Of a DNA stretch of 64,000 nt, positions 32,980 through 43,612 are shown in pieces. The first letter of the stretch is position 1. Each line of letters starts with the position of its first letter. Origin of the DNA: Roseateles depolymerans (lineage in GTDB: Bacteria; Pseudomonadota; Gammaproteobacteria; Burkholderiales; Burkholderiaceae_C); contig QFOD01000015.1 of the NCBI GenBank assembly GCA_003241055.1, forward strand, positions 1 through 64,000, in the 5' to 3' direction. The position numbers and the translations under genes were made by a program. The notes below the pieces were generated by a model. That model was not told where the DNA came from. It made no database searches and saw only the letters and a list, made by a program, of their open reading frames with translations.

Positions 32980-34974
32980 ATGCCTGCCACGCCGCCCCCT
33001 GTCGCCCACGACCTGCCCCTGCGCTGGGACATCCAGGCGCTGCGCGGTGTCGCCGTGGCCTGGGTGCTGCTGCAGCACCTGCAGCTGGGGGTCGCGCCCG
33101 GCGGCTTCCTGGGCGTGGACATCTTCTTCGTGATCTCGGGCTTCCTGATCACCGGCCAGGTCTTGCGTGGCCTGGAGGCGGGGCGTTTCAGCCCGGCCGA
33201 TTTCTACGCTCGCCGGGCCCGGCGCCTGCTGCCGGCCGCCTACGTTGTGCTGGCCCTCACGCTGCTGGCCGGCAGCTGGCTGCTGGGGCCGCAGGAGCGT
33301 GCCGAGCTGGTGGCGCAGCACTGGGGCGCGCTGGGGCTGGCCAGCAACTATGTGCTGTGGGGGCAGAGCGGCTACTTCTCAGCCAGCGCGGAGCTCAAGC
33401 CGCTGCTGCATTTCTGGTCGCTGTCGCTGGAGGAACAGTACTACCTGCTGCTGCCGGCGCTGCTGATGCTGGCCGGGCCGGGGCGTCGTGGCCTGATGGC
33501 GGTGGCGGGCCTGGTGCTGCTGAGCTTCGTGGCGGGCCTGGTGTGGCAGCGCCATGAGGCCTCGGCCGCGTTCTACGGCCTGCCCACGCGGGCCTGGGAG
33601 CTGGGCCTGGGCTCGCTGGGGGCCTGGGCGCAGCGCCATGGCCGGCTGGGCCCGGCCTGGCTGCGCGGGCCGGCCGCCGTGCTGCTGCTGGTGCTGCCGC
33701 TGGCGCCTCTGCCGCCACTCGCGGGCCTGGATCACCCGGGCGCGAATGCGCTGCTGGTGGCCCTGGCCACGCTGGCGCTGCTGCTGTCGGCGCCGGCCGC
33801 GGCCACGCCGCGCGTGCTGCGCCCGCTGGTGGGGCTGGGCGACATCTCCTATTCGCTCTACCTGGTGCACTGGCCGCTGATTGCCTTCGTGAACAACGCC
33901 TGGGTGGGGCCGGCCGACGCACCCGCGCTGGCCGGCTGGCGCGCAGCGGCGGGGCTGGCGGCGCTGCCGCTGGCCTGGGCGCTGTGGCGTGGCGTGGAGC
34001 AGCCCACGCGGCGCTGGCCCCTGCCGCACGGCCCGCTGGCCTGGGCCCGGGTGCTGGGGGTGACGGTGCTGCTGGCCCTGCTGCCGCTGCTGCTGCCGGC
34101 CTCGCCCGCCCGCAGCGCCGCCGCGCGTGCGCCCAACTACGGCCTGGCCGCCAGCTGCGACCAATGGGAGCGCTGGAGCGACCGCCCCGAATGCCGCACG
34201 GCCGCGCGGCCGGGCTGGGTGGTCTGGGGCGACTCCTACGCGATGCATCTGGTGCCGGGGCTGGCGCAGACCGCGCCGGGCCTGCTGCAGGCCACCGAAT
34301 CGTCCTGCGGCCCGCTGCCGGGCCTGGCGCCGTGGCGGCCCGGGGCCGCGGCCGGCGCCAGCTTCACGCGCGACTGGGCGCGCCAGTGCGAGCGCTTCAA
34401 CCGCTCGGTGCTGGCCCTGCTGCAGCGGCCCGACGCGCCGCCGGTGGTGCTGCTGTCCAGCCTGCTGGAGCAATACCTGGATGCGCCGCGCGACCGACTC
34501 TTGAGGTTTGTAGCCGGGCAGGAGCAAGAGCTGGCCCCCACGCCGGGCAGCACCCAGGCCGAGGATGCGCTGGTGGCCGCGCTGGCGCAGCTGGCCCGCA
34601 CGCTGCGTGGCGCGGGCAAGCGCCTGCTGTGGGTGGCGCCGCCGCCCTCCGGCGGCTTCGATGCCGGGGCCTGCCAGGAGCGCCGCCTGGCCGGCCGGCC
34701 CCGCCTGGGGGCCGCCGCCGACTGCGCCATCGAGGCCGACCGGCTGCCGGCGCTGCAACGCCGCATCGCTGTGCTGCTGTCGCGCTTCGAGGCCGAAGCG
34801 GGCGTGCCGGTGCTGCGGCTGGAGCCGGCGCTGTGCGATGCCGGGCGCTGCCGCACGGCGGATGCCGACGGGCTCATCCTGTACCGTGACAAGGGGCACC
34901 TCAGCATCGAGGGTTCCCGCCGGCTGGTGGCGGCCGTGGCCACGCGCGACGCGGTGCAGGCGCTGGCGCGCTGA
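32980..34974 (+). CDS. acyltransferase 3 family with SGNH domain (OafA-like)
   Basis: Such proteins O-acetylate surface polysaccharides such as O antigen. The 664-residue protein begins with a cytoplasmic tail and the conserved DIQALRGVAVAWVLLQH (the R-G-x-A motif and histidine of acyltransferase 3), followed by about ten transmembrane segments (to about residue 370), with GGFLGVDIFFVISGFLITG and LHFWSLSLEEQYYLLLPALL. A periplasmic SGNH-hydrolase-like domain follows: GDSYAMHLVPGL holds the serine block near residue 417, and the C-terminal DKGHLSIEGSRRLV holds the Asp/His pair. The ATG at 32980 was preferred over 32935. It converges with the antiporter gene with a 4-bp gap. Confidence 0.93.
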   Translation: MPATPPPVAHDLPLRWDIQALRGVAVAWVLLQHLQLGVAPGGFLGVDIFFVISGFLITGQVLRGLEAGRFSPADFYARRARRLLPAAYVVLALTLLAGSWLLGPQERAELVAQHWGALGLASNYVLWGQSGYFSASAELKPLLHFWSLSLEEQYYLLLPALLMLAGPGRRGLMAVAGLVLLSFVAGLVWQRHEASAAFYGLPTRAWELGLGSLGAWAQRHGRLGPAWLRGPAAVLLLVLPLAPLPPLAGLDHPGANALLVALATLALLLSAPAAATPRVLRPLVGLGDISYSLYLVHWPLIAFVNNAWVGPADAPALAGWRAAAGLAALPLAWALWRGVEQPTRRWPLPHGPLAWARVLGVTVLLALLPLLLPASPARSAAARAPNYGLAASCDQWERWSDRPECRTAARPGWVVWGDSYAMHLVPGLAQTAPGLLQATESSCGPLPGLAPWRPGAAAGASFTRDWARQCERFNRSVLALLQRPDAPPVVLLSSLLEQYLDAPRDRLLRFVAGQEQELAPTPGSTQAEDALVAALAQLARTLRGAGKRLLWVAPPPSGGFDAGACQERRLAGRPRLGAAADCAIEADRLPALQRRIAVLLSRFEAEAGVPVLRLEPALCDAGRCRTADADGLILYRDKGHLSIEGSRRLVAAVATRDAVQALAR

Positions 34975-34978
34975 ACGC

Positions 34979-36973
34979 TCAGCCGCCCAGCAGCTTGGCC
35001 TCGGCCGCGCCCAGCGCTGCCGGCAGGCCCGAGAGCACCAGGGTGTCGCCACCGGCCAGCCGCAGGTCGTCGGCCGCAGCCGCCACGCCGCCGGCGGCGC
35101 GCCGTATCGACACCACCTGCACGCCCACCGCGTGCAGTGCCAGTTCGCCCAGCGCATGGCCGGCCCAGGGGCTGGCCTGGGCCAGCGTGACGGAGGCCAG
35201 GCGTTCCTGCTCGTGCTCGTCGGCGCCGCCGTCGTCCGCGCCATGGAAGAAGCCGCGCAGCAGGCCGTAGCGGCGGTCGCGTGCCTCGCGGGTGATGCGG
35301 ATCACGCGGCGCATGGGCACGCCCACCAGCACCAGCGCGTGCGAGGCCAGCATCAGCGAGCCCTCGATGGCCTCGGGCACCACCTCGGTGGCGCCAGCGG
35401 CGCGCAGGCGCTCCAGGTCGCTGTCGTCGATGGTGCGCACGATCACCGGCACATGGGGGGCGTGGGTCTGCACCAGGTGCAGGATCTTCAGCGCCGAGGG
35501 CGTGTCGTGATAGCTGACCACCACCGCGCTGGCCCGCGCCAGGCCGGCGGCCATCAGGCTCTGCACCTTGGCCGCGTCGCCGAACACCACGCTCTGGCCG
35601 GCGGCGGCGGCCTGGCGCACGCGGTCGGGGTCCAGGTCCAGCGCCATGTAGGGGATGCCCTCGCCGCCCAGCAGGCGTGCCAGGTTTTGCCCGCTGCGGC
35701 CGTAGCCGCAGATGATGACGTGGGCCTCGTTCTTGATGGCCTTCTTGGCGATGCTCGTCAGCGCCACCGACTGCATCAGCCAGTCGCTGGCCGACAGCTT
35801 CATCACGATGCGGTTGGCATTCATCACCAGCAGCGGCGTCAGCAGCATGGACAGCACCATGCTGGCCAGCACCGGACTGACCCACTGCGGCGCCACCAGG
35901 CCGTGCTCGGCCCCCAGCGTCAGCACGACGAAGCCGAACTCGCCGGCCTGGGCCAGGTACAGGCCGGTGCGCAGCGCCACGCCGGGCTCGGCCTTGAACA
36001 GCCGCGCCAGGCCGGCGATCAGCACGAACTTGGCCAGCACCGGCAGCACCAGCAGCAGGGCCACCAGTGGCCACTGGTCCCACACCGGGCGCCAGTCCAG
36101 CCGCATGCCGATGGTGATGAAGAACAGGCCCAGCAGCACATCGTGGAAGGGCCGGATGTCGGTCTCCACCTGGTGGCGGTACTCGGTTTCCGAGATCAGC
36201 ATGCCGGCGATGAAGGCGCCCAGCGCCAGGCTCAGCCCGAAATGCTCGGTCAGCCAGGCCAGGCCCAGCGTCACCAGCAGCAGGTTGAGCATGAACAGCT
36301 CGTCGCTCTTGCGCCGCGCCACCAGCGTGAGCCACCAGCGCATCAGGCGCTGGCCGCCGTACAGCAGCAGGCCCAGCAGCACGCAGGCCTTGAGGCCGGC
36401 CAGTGCGAGCGCGGTGGCCATCTCGGCGCCGCCGCTGTTCAGCGCCGGGATCAGCACCAGCAGCGGCACCACGGCCAGATCCTGGAACAGCAGCACGCCC
36501 ACCACCAGCTTGCCGTGCGGGCTCTCCAGCTCCAGCCGCTCGGCCATCAGCTTGATGACGATGGCGGTGCTGCTCATCGCCACCGCCGCCCCCAGCACCA
36601 GCGCCCCCTGCCAGCCCAGCTGCCAGGCCCGGCCCAGCCAGCCGAACAGCAGCACGAGCAGCGCATTGCCGGCGATGGCGCCCAGCAGGGTCAGCAGCAC
36701 CTGGGCCATGCCGATGCCGAACACCGCGGTGCGCAGCGCGCGCAGCTTGGGCAGGTTGAACTCCAGGCCGATGGAGAACATCAGGAAGACCACGCCGAAT
36801 TCGGCCAGGTAGCGCACGTTGGCGGAATCGTGGGCGAAGGCCAGCGCGTTAGGGCCGATGACGACGCCGACCACCAGATAGCCCAGCATGGGCGGCAGCT
36901 TCAGCGAACGGCAGGCCACCACGCCGAGCACGGCGGCCACGAGGTAGAGCAGGGCGAGGTCCAGGGAGGTCAT
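34979..36973 (-). CDS. Kef-type potassium/proton antiporter (CPA2)
   Basis: This is a monovalent cation:proton antiporter-2 protein that exports K+ in exchange for protons. The 664-residue protein has about 12 transmembrane helices (5-390) with conserved LMFSIGLEFNL (65-74) and LLFQDLAVVPLLVLIP (161-176). A cytosolic RCK domain follows with the dinucleotide motif GYGRSGQNLARL (423-434), and a TrkA-C-like domain ends the protein (about 580-660). The layout is like KefB/KefC, but there is no partner KefF/KefG gene beside it and the glutathione-binding residues cannot be confirmed by eye. The convergent neighbour is the O-acyltransferase, 4 bp away. Confidence 0.93.
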   Translation of the reverse strand: MTSLDLALLYLVAAVLGVVACRSLKLPPMLGYLVVGVVIGPNALAFAHDSANVRYLAEFGVVFLMFSIGLEFNLPKLRALRTAVFGIGMAQVLLTLLGAIAGNALLVLLFGWLGRAWQLGWQGALVLGAAVAMSSTAIVIKLMAERLELESPHGKLVVGVLLFQDLAVVPLLVLIPALNSGGAEMATALALAGLKACVLLGLLLYGGQRLMRWWLTLVARRKSDELFMLNLLLVTLGLAWLTEHFGLSLALGAFIAGMLISETEYRHQVETDIRPFHDVLLGLFFITIGMRLDWRPVWDQWPLVALLLVLPVLAKFVLIAGLARLFKAEPGVALRTGLYLAQAGEFGFVVLTLGAEHGLVAPQWVSPVLASMVLSMLLTPLLVMNANRIVMKLSASDWLMQSVALTSIAKKAIKNEAHVIICGYGRSGQNLARLLGGEGIPYMALDLDPDRVRQAAAAGQSVVFGDAAKVQSLMAAGLARASAVVVSYHDTPSALKILHLVQTHAPHVPVIVRTIDDSDLERLRAAGATEVVPEAIEGSLMLASHALVLVGVPMRRVIRITREARDRRYGLLRGFFHGADDGGADEHEQERLASVTLAQASPWAGHALGELALHAVGVQVVSIRRAAGGVAAAADDLRLAGGDTLVLSGLPAALGAAEAKLLGG

Positions 36974-37261
36974 CGGGTGGGGATGGTAGACGCCCCATGG
37001 ACGACGCCCCTCCCGGCGCTCCCGCTGCAGTTTCTCTGCTGACAGGGCGGGTGCTGACGTCCGGTCTTTTCGTGGGGCGTGGCCCTGGCCGCCAAAGGGA
37101 CAGTCCTGCCCGGAACCGTGCGGATTGGCACGCCATCAGCGCCGATTCCGCAGGCCATGCATTGCGCGCATGGGCACATACGCAGTTGGCTAGACAAGTC
37201 GTGGCTGGGGTTGGGGCGTTCTTGATACCGTTCGCCCCACTTCAAAGTTTCGGAGCAGTTC

Positions 37262-38531
<1,270 letters not shown>

Positions 38532-38533
<2 letters not shown>

Positions 38534-38671
38534 GCCCCTCGTCCAGTCGCGCCTCGCTGAACGCGGCCGCCCCTGGCCGCGTCCCCCGAGGGGACGGCGA
38601 TGCACGAGGCATCGAGCCTCGTGCACATCGCCCGATGGGCCGGCTTGGGGCGGCCCGGCGCTCGGCCCGGA
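38532..38671 (-). repeat. structured intergenic repeat family 1, copy C (inverted)
   Basis: Read on the minus strand it starts GGGCCGAGCGCCGGGCCGC, shares GGCGATGTGC with copies A and B, and ends TGGACGAGGGGCTT. Its hairpin has a perfect 10-bp stem (38601-38610 with 38616-38625) and a 5-nt loop reading TCGAT on this strand. It starts right at the gdh stop codon. Confidence 0.75.
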
Positions 38672-38691
38672 AACCGCCACCGTGTAAGCGC

Positions 38692-39147
38692 TCAGCCCTT
38701 CAGCACCGCCCCGGTGCTGTCCACCACGGTCAGGGCCACCGGCACCGAGCCGGTGATGCTCTGCGTGACGGTGCAGTAGTCCTCGAAGCTGTCCAGCACC
38801 CGGTCGAGATGCTCCAGGGAGGCGGCCGGCACGCCCAGCGTCAGCTGCACGTCCAGCCCCTGCACGCGCATGCGGTTGCGCTCGTTGCGGCCCACGCGGG
38901 CACGCACCTCGGCGCGCAGCGGGTCCGGCGCCTGCTTGTACTTGCGGAAGGCGAACAGCAGCGACGCGCTCAGGCAGTTGCCCACGGCCGAGGCCAGCAG
39001 CTCCACCGGGTCCGGGCCCAGGCCGGTGCCCAGCGGCGGCGGCTCGTCGGCCAGCAGCACCGGCAGCTCGGGCTCGTAGTGGTGCTCGAACTGGTAGTCC
39101 TGCCGCTGGGTGAGGACGACGCTGGGGGAGCCTTCGGGCGCAGACAT
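38692..39147 (-). CDS. OsmC family protein
   Basis: OsmC/Ohr proteins are thiol peroxidases that reduce organic hydroperoxides with a pair of cysteines. The 151-residue protein has both conserved cysteines: C58 in ELLASAVGNCLSASLL and C125 in DSFEDYCTVTQSI, on the usual helices. Overall it is closer to the YhfA-like OsmC branch than to Ohr, judging from the PDPVELLASAVGNC motif. Probably cytoplasmic. It faces the MITE-like element 70 bp upstream and converges with gdh. Confidence 0.88.
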   Translation of the reverse strand: MSAPEGSPSVVLTQRQDYQFEHHYEPELPVLLADEPPPLGTGLGPDPVELLASAVGNCLSASLLFAFRKYKQAPDPLRAEVRARVGRNERNRMRVQGLDVQLTLGVPAASLEHLDRVLDSFEDYCTVTQSITGSVPVALTVVDSTGAVLKG

Positions 39148-39216
39148 GGAATCTCCTATGAACGGGTGCCGCCCGATTCTGCACGGGCCCCGAGGCGCCT
39201 GCCCACCCTCATTCGG

Positions 39217-39487
39217 CTAGGGCCTGTTGACACGACGGCAGCAGGCCGCGTTGCGGCCAGAAAGCCCGCGAGCAAGGCGCGAAACGAAGCTTGGGTAGGC
39301 CCCAAGCGAGGCTTCGCAACGCCGCGCGCGGGCTTTCTGGCCACAACCCGAAGGGAAGGCTGGCCGCCCGCGGCCACTCGGCGTTGCAGCGCTTGCCTGC
39401 ATATCAATGCAGGCTGCGCGCTGCGCCTTGATTGGCTGCGGGCGGCCGGCCTTCGCGACCTACTGCCGTCGTGTTAACAGGCCCTAG
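39217..39487. mobile_element. 271-bp MITE-like element in the RDD gene
   Basis: The ends are inverted repeats of 25 bp with one mismatch: 39217-39241 starts CTAGGGCCTGTTGACACG and 39463-39487 is its complement (with GTTAACACG). The outer 4 bp CTAG at each end can be read as a target-site duplication, and CTAG fits the YTAR target of IS5-family elements. Inside are two large stem-loops: 39255-39270 with 39327-39342 (16 bp perfect, with inner GCTTGGG/CCCAAGC) and a second built on GGCCGCCCGC and GCGGGCGGCC. No transposase is encoded, so it would need one in trans. Confidence 0.88.
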
Positions 39488-40453
39488 TTCTGCTCGCCAC
39501 TCGGCCGGGCTGTGCCAGGCGCGCCAGTCCTGCCAGGACGACGCGATGCCGATGTCAAAACCATGGCGGACCACGATGCCCAGCTGGTCCACGCCGTCCA
39601 GCGGCCGCCCCGAGTCCAGCACCTGCCGGGCGATCTGGCGGGCCAGCACGGCCGGGTCGGCCGCGGCCGTCGAGCGTTCGATGCTCACCACCAGATAGTG
39701 CAGCTCGTGGCTGCCGCCGCCGGCGGAGGTCGTCCAGTTGCGCCCCTGCGTGACGTTGACCACGCGGGTGCCGGCGGGTGGTGTCAGCTGTTGCCACAGC
39801 GCGAGCACGGGGGCCAGTGCTTGCCCCAGCCAGGGCGTCACCGCGGGTGGCAGGGCCAGCATCAGCAGGGTCAGCAGCCCCAGCACGATTCGATGGACGC
39901 GGGCCAGGGGTGCCGCCGCCGGCGCCGCCGTGTCCGCTCCCCAGATCACCGACGAGCCCGCGGCCCAGTCGTGTAGCGTGCGGCGGCTGGGGCGGTTGAA
40001 CACCAGCAGATAGAGCTCGCCCAGCCCCAGGGCGCCGATCAGCACACCGGCGGCCATCATCGCCAGCGTCGAGGTCGCGCCCGGTGGCAGGGCGGGCAGC
40101 AGCGACAGGCCGTTCAGAAACCAGGGCAGGCATTGCACGGCCGCACGCCGCAGCCCCTGGGCGGGCGTCAGCAGCAGGCCATCGCGGCCCACGGTGCGCA
40201 GGCCCAGCAGGCGCTTGCCCGGCGTCTGCCCCCGGCCCAGGCGGCTGTTCAACAGGCCGAGATAGGGCCAGGCGATGGCCAGGCCGACGAGTTGGCCGGC
40301 CTGGCCCAGGGCGACCAGCGTGTCGAACATCAGCAGGCCCAGCAACTGCCCGACGGCACCGAGCAGCAGCAGATCGACGCAGGCGGCGACGACGCGTCGC
40401 CAGAAGCCGGCAAACGGCGGGGTGTCGGCCGCCGCCGGTGTGTCGTTCGTCAT
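39404..40453 (-). CDS. RDD family membrane protein, C terminus rewritten by a MITE
   Basis: RDD proteins are small multi-pass membrane proteins of uncertain role. The 349-residue product has an RDD domain (about 14-160: FWRRVVAACVDLLLLGAVGQ, RGQTPGKRLLGLRTV, RRTLHDWAAG) with transmembrane helices, then a fourth helix region near 185-205 and a periplasmic C-terminal beta domain. The last native residues are HSPAEWRAEL; then the frame enters the MITE (39487 down) and adds about 27 residues (GPVNTTAVGREGRPP and on) to a stop inside the element. If the MITE and one CTAG were removed the frame would end AEWRAELAE and a stop. Start at 40453 with GGGAGGGAG ahead. Confidence 0.85.
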   Translation of the reverse strand: MTNDTPAAADTPPFAGFWRRVVAACVDLLLLGAVGQLLGLLMFDTLVALGQAGQLVGLAIAWPYLGLLNSRLGRGQTPGKRLLGLRTVGRDGLLLTPAQGLRRAAVQCLPWFLNGLSLLPALPPGATSTLAMMAAGVLIGALGLGELYLLVFNRPSRRTLHDWAAGSSVIWGADTAAPAAAPLARVHRIVLGLLTLLMLALPPAVTPWLGQALAPVLALWQQLTPPAGTRVVNVTQGRNWTTSAGGGSHELHYLVVSIERSTAAADPAVLARQIARQVLDSGRPLDGVDQLGIVVRHGFDIGIASSWQDWRAWHSPAEWRAELGPVNTTAVGREGRPPAANQGAARSLH

Positions 40454-40617
40454 GGGTGCTCCCTCCCAGAAGCGTTCGTATCGAGTTCTTGTCGGGTTTG
40501 TACGCGCCCCGGTGAAGCTGCGACACCGGGAGCTACCCCCCGGATTTCCCTGAACGCCGGCGCGTCTAGACACAAGCCCGCAAGGAAACCACCCGCGCAC
40601 GGCTGAATAATGGCGCC

Positions 40618-41175
40618 ATGCACCGTGCGTTCCTGATTCCTGCCCTGGTTCTGGCCGGCGCCCTGCTGGCCGGCTGCGGCATCACGCCCTCGTCCAAGGA
40701 CGTGAGCAAAAAGTCGGTCTACCAGGGCGAGAACTTCAGCGCCGACGAGACCTTCTCGCGGCTGTTCGACGCCGACGTCGACAACACCTGCGAGGGCGCG
40801 CGCCGAGCGCTGCTGAGCCAGGGTTATGTGATCAGCAAGTCGGGCGGCGGCGTGGTGCAGGGCACCAAGAGCTTTCAGCCCGAGGGCGACCTGCATGTGG
40901 AGCTCAGCTTCCACGTCGTCTGCGTGGGCGACGGCCCCGGGCAGCAGGTGGCCACGGCCTATGTGAGCGCGCAGCAGGACAAGTACGCGCTCAAGAAGAG
41001 CACCAACGCGGCCAGCCTGGGCGTCAGCGCCATCGGTTCGATCTCGGTGCCCCTGTCCTCCACCGATGACTCGCTGGTGAAGGTGGCCTCCGAGACCATC
41101 ACCTCGACGGCCTTCTACGACCGCTTCTTCACGCTGATGCAGCGCATGCTGCGCGAATCGGCGCCTGACCGCTGA
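40618..41175 (+). CDS. DUF2242 family lipoprotein
   Basis: The 185-residue product begins MHRAFLIPALVLAGALLAGC, a lipobox, and then KSVYQGENFSADETFSRLFDADVDNTCEGARRALLSQGYV, ending in SLVKVASETITSTAFYDRFF. This pattern is the DUF2242 family, restricted largely to Burkholderiales and of unknown function, with a lipid anchor in the envelope. The last base of the stop TGA is the first base of the ATG of the M14 peptidase gene (TGATG at 41173-41177), so the two are coupled and may act together. Confidence 0.88.
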   Translation: MHRAFLIPALVLAGALLAGCGITPSSKDVSKKSVYQGENFSADETFSRLFDADVDNTCEGARRALLSQGYVISKSGGGVVQGTKSFQPEGDLHVELSFHVVCVGDGPGQQVATAYVSAQQDKYALKKSTNAASLGVSAIGSISVPLSSTDDSLVKVASETITSTAFYDRFFTLMQRMLRESAPDR

Positions 41176-42935
41176 TGCTCAAACACTCCCTGATCGCGCT
41201 GGCCCTGGCCGGCGTGCAAGGCCTGAGCCTGGCCGCCCCCGCACCGGATCTCACCACGCTGGCCGAACGCAGCGGCCTGCGCCAGACCGGCCGCTACGAC
41301 GAGGTCGAGCGCCTGTGCCACGACTTCGCCCGCGCCTACCCCCGCGCGGTGCGCTGCTTCGCCTTCGGCCGCACGCCCCAGGGCCGCACCATGTGGGCGC
41401 TGGCGGCCAGCCAGAGCGGCGCGCTGACGCCCGAGGCCGCGCGCCGCGCCGGCCTGCCGGTCACGCTGGTGCAGGGGGGCATCCATGCCGGCGAGATCGA
41501 GGGCAAGGACGCCACCTTCATCGCGCTGCGCGAGCAGCTCAAAAAGCCCGGCGCGCTGAAGCGCCAGGTCCTGCTGTTCGTGCCGGTGTTCAACGTGGAC
41601 GGCCACGAGCGCTTCGGCGCCTGGAACCGCCCCAACCAGCGCGGCCCCGAGCAGATGGGCTGGCGCGTGACCGCACAGAACCTCAATCTCAACCGCGACT
41701 ACATGAAGGCCGACGCGCCCGAGATGCAGGCCATGCTGGGCCTGGTGCGCGAGTGGGACCCGCTGGTGGCGGTGGACCTGCACACCACCGACGGCGCGCA
41801 GTTCCAGCACGACATCGCGGTGATGGTGGAGCCGGTGCAGTCCGGCGACGCGGCGCTGCGCACGGCCGGCCGCGCCTGGCGCGACGGCGTGGCCGCGGCA
41901 TTGACCGCCCAGGGCGGCCTGCCGCTGACCTTCTATCCCGCCTTCGTGCAGGGCGACAACCCGGCCAGCGGCATCGTGGACACGGTGTCGCCGCCGCGCT
42001 TCTCCAGCGGCTACTTCGTGCTGCGCAACCGCCTGGGCATGCTGGTGGAAACCCACTCCTGGCGCGATTACCCGCACCGCGTCACCCAGACCCGCCAGGC
42101 CGTGGACGCGGTGCTGGGCCTGGTGGCTGAGCATGGCAAGACCTGGCTCCAGCTGGCGCACGAGGCCGACGCGCGGGCCGCGCAGCTCACCGAGCTGCCG
42201 CTCACCTGGCGCACGCTGGACGATGCACGCACCATCAATTTCCTGGGTTATGCCTACACGCGCACGCCCAGCGACATCTCCGGCGCCATCATGACGCGCT
42301 ACGACGAGAGCCGGCCCGAGGTGTGGAAGATCCCGCTGCGCGACCGCATCGTGCCCGGCCTGGTGCGCCGCGCGCCGCGCGCGGGCTATGTGGTGCCGGC
42401 GGAATATGCCGAGGCGGTGGCCGCCAAGCTCAGCGTGCACGGCGTGCGCTTCGAGCGCCTGAAGGCCGGGGCCGATGCGCTGGCCGTGCAGGCCTTCCGC
42501 GCCACCCAGGTGAAGCTGGGCACGCACAGCGTCGAGGGGCACCAGATGGCCGAGATCAGCGGCACCTGGGGCGACGAGACCCGCGCGGTGCCGGCCGGCA
42601 GCCTGTTCGTGCCCATCGCCCAGCCGCTGGCCCGCCTGGTGATGAACCTGCTGGAGCCCGACGCGCCCGACTCGCTGGCCGCCTGGGGTGGCTTCGCCAA
42701 CGCCTTCGAGGGCAAGGAATACATGGAGCCCTATGTGGCCGAGCAGGTGGCGCGCGAGCAGCTGGCCGCCAGCCCGGCGCTGCGCGAGGAATTCGCCGCG
42801 CGTCTGCAGAGCGACCCCGCCTTCGCCGCCAGCGCCCGCCAGCGCCTGGACTTCTTCTACCGCCGCAGCCCCAGCTGGGACGAGCGCTACCTGCTCTACC
42901 CGGTGCTGCGGCTGGATCAGCGGCCCGCGCCATGA
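41175..42935 (+). CDS. secreted M14-family zinc carboxypeptidase
   Basis: M14 enzymes remove C-terminal residues from peptides or open gamma-linked cell-wall peptides. The 586-residue protein begins with a Sec signal peptide (MLKHSLIALALAGVQGLSLA, cut near AAPAP). The zinc ligands H104 and E107 are in GGIHAGEIEGKD and H203 is in DLHTTDG. The substrate-binding NLNRDY (171-176) is present, and a glutamate in MLVETHSWRDYPHR is in the place of the catalytic base. The C-terminal 200 residues form an extra domain with RTPSDISGAIMTRYDESR. A four-base overlap joins it to the next gene. Confidence 0.9.
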   Translation: MLKHSLIALALAGVQGLSLAAPAPDLTTLAERSGLRQTGRYDEVERLCHDFARAYPRAVRCFAFGRTPQGRTMWALAASQSGALTPEAARRAGLPVTLVQGGIHAGEIEGKDATFIALREQLKKPGALKRQVLLFVPVFNVDGHERFGAWNRPNQRGPEQMGWRVTAQNLNLNRDYMKADAPEMQAMLGLVREWDPLVAVDLHTTDGAQFQHDIAVMVEPVQSGDAALRTAGRAWRDGVAAALTAQGGLPLTFYPAFVQGDNPASGIVDTVSPPRFSSGYFVLRNRLGMLVETHSWRDYPHRVTQTRQAVDAVLGLVAEHGKTWLQLAHEADARAAQLTELPLTWRTLDDARTINFLGYAYTRTPSDISGAIMTRYDESRPEVWKIPLRDRIVPGLVRRAPRAGYVVPAEYAEAVAAKLSVHGVRFERLKAGADALAVQAFRATQVKLGTHSVEGHQMAEISGTWGDETRAVPAGSLFVPIAQPLARLVMNLLEPDAPDSLAAWGGFANAFEGKEYMEPYVAEQVAREQLAASPALREEFAARLQSDPAFAASARQRLDFFYRRSPSWDERYLLYPVLRLDQRPAP

Positions 42936-43597
42936 GCCGCCTGCAGGCGCAGCTGGATCGCCTGTATCCGCCGGCTCAGCCCGAGGGCCTGCGCACGCTG
43001 GTGCTGGAGCTGGCCAGCCCCGCCGACTGGGCCACGCTGGCGCCGCTGTGGCGCGGGGTACAGGCCGACCTGGGCCTGCCCGCGCCGGCCATCGCGGTGA
43101 GCGGCGAGGGCCTGCAGCTGTGGTTCTCGTTGCAGGAGCCGGTCGATGCCGAGCGCGGGGCGGCGTTTCTGGCCGGGCTGCAGCAGCGGTATCTGGCCGA
43201 TGTCGAGCCGCACCGGCTGCGCTGCCTGCCGTCCGGCCGTGATCCTTCAGGCCATGCGCCGCAGGTGCCGGCGCCGCTGGCGCAGCCGGATCAATGGTCT
43301 GCCTTCGTCGCGCCGGACCTGGCGCCGGTGTTTGCCGACACGCCCTGGCTGGACATCCCGCCCAACCCCGAAGGCCAGGCCGAGCTGCTGGCGCCGCTGC
43401 AGAGCATCACGCCCGCCGCGCTGGCGGCGGTGCTGCAGCAGCTGCCCGGCGTGGCGCCCGCTGCGGCCATGCCGGTGGCCGCAGCGGTGGCCGTCGAAGA
43501 GCGCGATCCCCGCCGCTTCCTGCTGCGCGTGATGAATGACGCCAGCGTGCCGCTGGCGCTGCGCATCGAGGCCGCCAAGGCTCTGCTGTCGCGCTGA
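42932..43597 (+). CDS. hypothetical protein, M14 operon
   Basis: The 221-residue product (MSRLQAQLDRLYPPAQPEGL) has no signal peptide or transmembrane helix. An N-terminal alpha/beta part contains LRTLVLELASPADWATLAPLWRGVQADLGLPAPAIAVSG, and the C-terminal part is acidic and Ala-rich and ends DPRRFLLRVMNDASVPLALRIEAAKALLSR, a pattern reminiscent of a short helical tail. It starts within the last codons of the peptidase gene (ATGA at 42932-42935). I do not recognise the family. Role is unknown; coupling suggests it is cytoplasmic but co-expressed with the exported peptidase. Confidence 0.7.
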   Translation: MSRLQAQLDRLYPPAQPEGLRTLVLELASPADWATLAPLWRGVQADLGLPAPAIAVSGEGLQLWFSLQEPVDAERGAAFLAGLQQRYLADVEPHRLRCLPSGRDPSGHAPQVPAPLAQPDQWSAFVAPDLAPVFADTPWLDIPPNPEGQAELLAPLQSITPAALAAVLQQLPGVAPAAAMPVAAAVAVEERDPRRFLLRVMNDASVPLALRIEAAKALLSR

Positions 43598-43612
43598 GGC
43601 CGCGCCGGCCCC

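Noticed and set aside
39156..39407. 83-residue minus-strand frame across the MITE
   Set aside because: It runs through the stem-loops of the element and carries no transposase motif.
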